Assembly: GCA_024404215.1 (NCBI GenBank)
Contig: JAKSQI010000073.1
Coordinates: 1 to 7,741 of the forward strand
Source of the DNA: Oscillospiraceae bacterium
GTDB taxonomy: Bacteria; Bacillota; Clostridia; Oscillospirales; Oscillospiraceae
Reading direction: 5' to 3'
DNA length: 7,741 bases
Of this stretch, positions 6,222-7,741 are shown in pieces. Position numbers and translations under genes: made by a program. Below the pieces are notes generated by a model. The model was not told the DNA's origin and searched no databases. It saw nothing but the letters and a program-made list of their open reading frames with translations. Position 1 is the stretch's first letter, and every line of letters starts with the position of its first letter.

Positions 6222-6250
6222 ATTATACGATTCTTCCCTCGCTTCTGCAA
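6222..6250 (-). promoter_or_regulatory. Sigma-A-like promoter of the ridA operon
   Basis: Reading leftward, TTGCAG (6250-6245) and a consensus TATAAT (6227-6222) are separated by exactly 17 bases. Transcription would start near 6215, about 30 bases before the ridA ATG at 6186. Confidence 0.72.
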
Positions 6251-6284
6251 GAAAAACCCGTGTTTCCATGATCTAACCCTGCTC

Positions 6285-6313
6285 TTTTCTCCCGACCGGA
6301 TTTGTGCTATACT
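6285..6313 (+). promoter_or_regulatory. Extended -10 promoter of the C-S lyase gene
   Basis: TGCTATACT (6305-6313) gives a TGn motif and a good -10 hexamer (TATACT, 6308-6313), with a weak -35-like TTTTCT at 6285-6290, 17 bases upstream. Transcription would begin near 6320, leaving a leader of about 23 bases that carries the AAAGGAG ribosome binding site. It is divergent from the ridA promoter, the two -35 regions being about 35 bases apart. Confidence 0.65.
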
Positions 6314-6342
6314 CAGGAAAACACAGCTAAAGGAGAAAACCC

Positions 6343-7542
6343 ATGAAATATAATTTTACCGACATCATTGACCGTGAAAACAAGGATGCCGTTGCCATTG
6401 ACGTCATCCCCATCCCCGGCGCTGAGATTCAGCCCGGTTTTGACCGCATTCCCATGTGGGTGGCAGACATGAATTTTGCCACCGCCCCCTCCGTGCAGAA
6501 GGCCATGCTTGACCGCATTGCCCACCCCTGCTTCGGTTATTTCGGCCCCAGCAAGGAGTATTTGGACGCTATCATCCGCTGGCAGGAAAGCCGCCATGGC
6601 ACTGTCGGCCTTACCCCCGAAAACATCGGTTACGAAAATGGCGTGCTGGGCGGTGTTGTCTCCGCTCTGAACACCTTCTGCGTCCGGGTGGCCACGGTGC
6701 TGCTGCACTCCCCCACCTATATTGGCTTTTCCCATGTGCTGGAGGAGAACGGCTATCAGGCCGTCCACAGCCCTTTAAAGAAGGATGAACAGGGCGTTTG
6801 GCGCATGGATTATGAAGACATGGAGGAAAAGCTGAGCCAAGAGGATATCCGTTGCGTCATTCTCTGCAGCCCTCACAACCCCTGCGGCCGCGTTTGGGAA
6901 CGTTGGGAGCTGGAGAAAGCCGCTGCTCTGTTTGAAAAATACGAGGTCAGTGTCATCTCCGATGAAATTTGGGCCGACATCGTGCTGGATAACAACAAGC
7001 ACATCCCCACCCAGCAGGTTTCCGACTATGTCAAGCAGAACTCCGTCGCCCTGTATGCCATTACCAAAACCTTTAATCTGGCCGGTTTGGTAGGCTCTTA
7101 CCGCATTGTATACAACAAAAAGCTCCACGCCCGCCTGAAAAAGGAAATCAACCTATCTCACTACAACGGCATGAACGTGCTGAGCATGCATGCTTTGGTT
7201 GGCGCCTACTCAGCCGAGGGGGAAGAATGGGCCGATGAACTGCTGCAGGTACTCAGCACTAATGCCAAGGTTGCCTGCGACTTTATTGAAGCTAATTTCC
7301 CCGGCGTCACGGTTTCCCGCCCTGAGGGCACCTACATGCTCTTCCTGGACTGCACCGAATGGTGTGAAAAGCACGGCAAAACCCTGGACGAACTGCTCAA
7401 GGCCGGCGTTGGAGTCGGCGTCATCTGGCAGGACGGCCGCGCCTTCTTTGGCCCCTGCCACATCCGCATGAACCTGGCCCTGCCTACCGCCCGGGTGGAG
7501 GAAGCCTTCCGCCGCCTGAAGGAATATGTTTTTGTTGATTAA
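6343..7542 (+). CDS. MalY/PatB-type PLP-dependent C-S lyase (cystathionine beta-lyase-like)
   Basis: The 399-residue fold-type I PLP enzyme matches the MalY/PatB branch, which carries out alpha,beta-elimination of cystathionine, cysteine and cysteine S-conjugates, giving a thiol, pyruvate and ammonia through 2-aminoacrylate. Landmarks are MWVADMNF (38-45), SPTYIGF (123-129), CSPHNPCGRVW (175-185, N179), ISDEIWADIVL (205-215, D207 facing the PLP ring nitrogen), the Schiff-base lysine K242 in ITKTFNLAGL (240-249), and carboxylate-binding R375 in HIRMNLALP (373-381). The length is normal for the family (about 390). AGGAG ends 7 bases before the ATG. One oddity is the N-terminal RxGTxSxKWD motif of typical MalY/PatB proteins, here RENKDAVAID (11-20), so the substrate pocket may differ. 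An aminotransferase label is possible in automated annotation. It is divergent from ridA, which clears the aminoacrylate it would release, and monocistronic, ending at the hairpin at 7554-7585. Confidence 0.9.
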   Translation: MKYNFTDIIDRENKDAVAIDVIPIPGAEIQPGFDRIPMWVADMNFATAPSVQKAMLDRIAHPCFGYFGPSKEYLDAIIRWQESRHGTVGLTPENIGYENGVLGGVVSALNTFCVRVATVLLHSPTYIGFSHVLEENGYQAVHSPLKKDEQGVWRMDYEDMEEKLSQEDIRCVILCSPHNPCGRVWERWELEKAAALFEKYEVSVISDEIWADIVLDNNKHIPTQQVSDYVKQNSVALYAITKTFNLAGLVGSYRIVYNKKLHARLKKEINLSHYNGMNVLSMHALVGAYSAEGEEWADELLQVLSTNAKVACDFIEANFPGVTVSRPEGTYMLFLDCTEWCEKHGKTLDELLKAGVGVGVIWQDGRAFFGPCHIRMNLALPTARVEEAFRRLKEYVFVD

Positions 7543-7553
7543 ACCCTGAATAT

Positions 7554-7585
7554 AAAAATCGCAGCCCAAGAGGGCTGCGATTTTT
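7554..7585. terminator. Bidirectional Rho-independent terminator, 14-bp perfect stem
   Basis: The arms 7554-7567 and 7572-7585 are exact reverse complements around an AAGA loop. They have a GC-rich core (CGCAGCCC/GGGCTGCG), a T-tract to the right and an A-tract to the left. It lies 11 bases after the C-S lyase stop and 15 bases past the stop of the convergent leftward gene, serving both. Confidence 0.93.
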
Positions 7586-7600
7586 TGTTATGTCTGCAGG

Positions 7601-7741
7601 TTAGCCCAGCTGGTCCATCAGGGCACTGAGACCGCCTTCTTCATATATGCCGCGGTAGTATTCTACTTCATCGGCAATGAGCTCATCCATTACCTGCATG
7701 CCTAAAAGCTCTACCGGGGCCTTATCATCCGTTAGAATAGA
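7601..7741 (-). CDS. C-terminal fragment, probably spermidine-synthase-like protein
   Basis: Only the last 46 residues are inside the window; the gene enters from the right edge and stops at 7601. The fragment begins SILTDDKAPVELLGM and ends in SALMDQLG. The TDDKAPVE motif is typical of the C-terminal end of spermidine/spermine synthase-like domains, including the fused membrane/spermidine-synthase proteins of Clostridia; this is recalled family knowledge and rests on few residues. The rest is an acidic amphipathic helix. It converges on the C-S lyase gene and shares its terminator, with no evident functional link. Confidence 0.6.
   Translation of the reverse strand, partial: SILTDDKAPVELLGMQVMDELIADEVEYYRGIYEEGGLSALMDQLG

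Noticed and set aside
6187..6342. Riboswitch or T-box between ridA and the C-S lyase gene
   Set aside because: The spacing leaves leaders of only about 25-30 bases after each promoter, too short for a structured riboswitch, and no T-box or SAM-type motif is visible.

Overview
The window looks like a chromosomal segment from an anaerobic, gut-type member of the Bacillota (class Clostridia, possibly an Oscillospiraceae relative). The signs are strong AAGGAG-type ribosome binding sites, short AT-rich intergenic regions between moderately GC-rich genes, Rho-independent hairpins with U-tracts, and Cys-rich cytosolic enzymes. The assignment rests on style and protein families, not on a marker gene. 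No RNA gene, insertion sequence, phage gene or CRISPR array is visible.

Left part (1-4007). A sodium:solute symporter gene reads leftward off the edge (1-1467). Across a 489-base intergenic region, a rightward two-gene unit diverges from it. This unit has a FucI/AraA-like sugar-isomerase-family protein (1957-3507), then, 3 bases later, a 150-residue helical protein of unknown function (3511-3963) whose C-terminal half looks acyl-carrier-protein-like. The intergenic region holds AT tracts, two near-perfect palindromes and a 19-base direct repeat present twice, so the divergent pair may be co-regulated. A 21-bp perfect hairpin (3962-4007) ends the unit and also serves the convergent unit to its right.

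Middle part (4019-6250). A leftward three-gene operon runs ridA, M19 membrane-dipeptidase family, DUF169. It starts from a sigma-A-like promoter at 6222-6250 and ends at the shared hairpin.

Right part (6285-7741). A MalY/PatB-type PLP-dependent C-S lyase gene (6343-7542) diverges from ridA, with its own extended -10 promoter. It ends at a 14-bp perfect bidirectional terminator (7554-7585). Beyond that is the C-terminal end of a leftward gene, probably a spermidine-synthase-like protein.

Biochemically, the dipeptidase, C-S lyase and RidA can be read as one route: Cys-Gly (or other Cys) dipeptide or conjugate is hydrolysed to a Cys compound, C-S cleavage gives a thiol plus 2-aminoacrylate, and RidA hydrolyses the aminoacrylate. 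This is inference from families and adjacency. The transporter/isomerase/ACP-like group has no assignable substrate and is the least explained part of the window.
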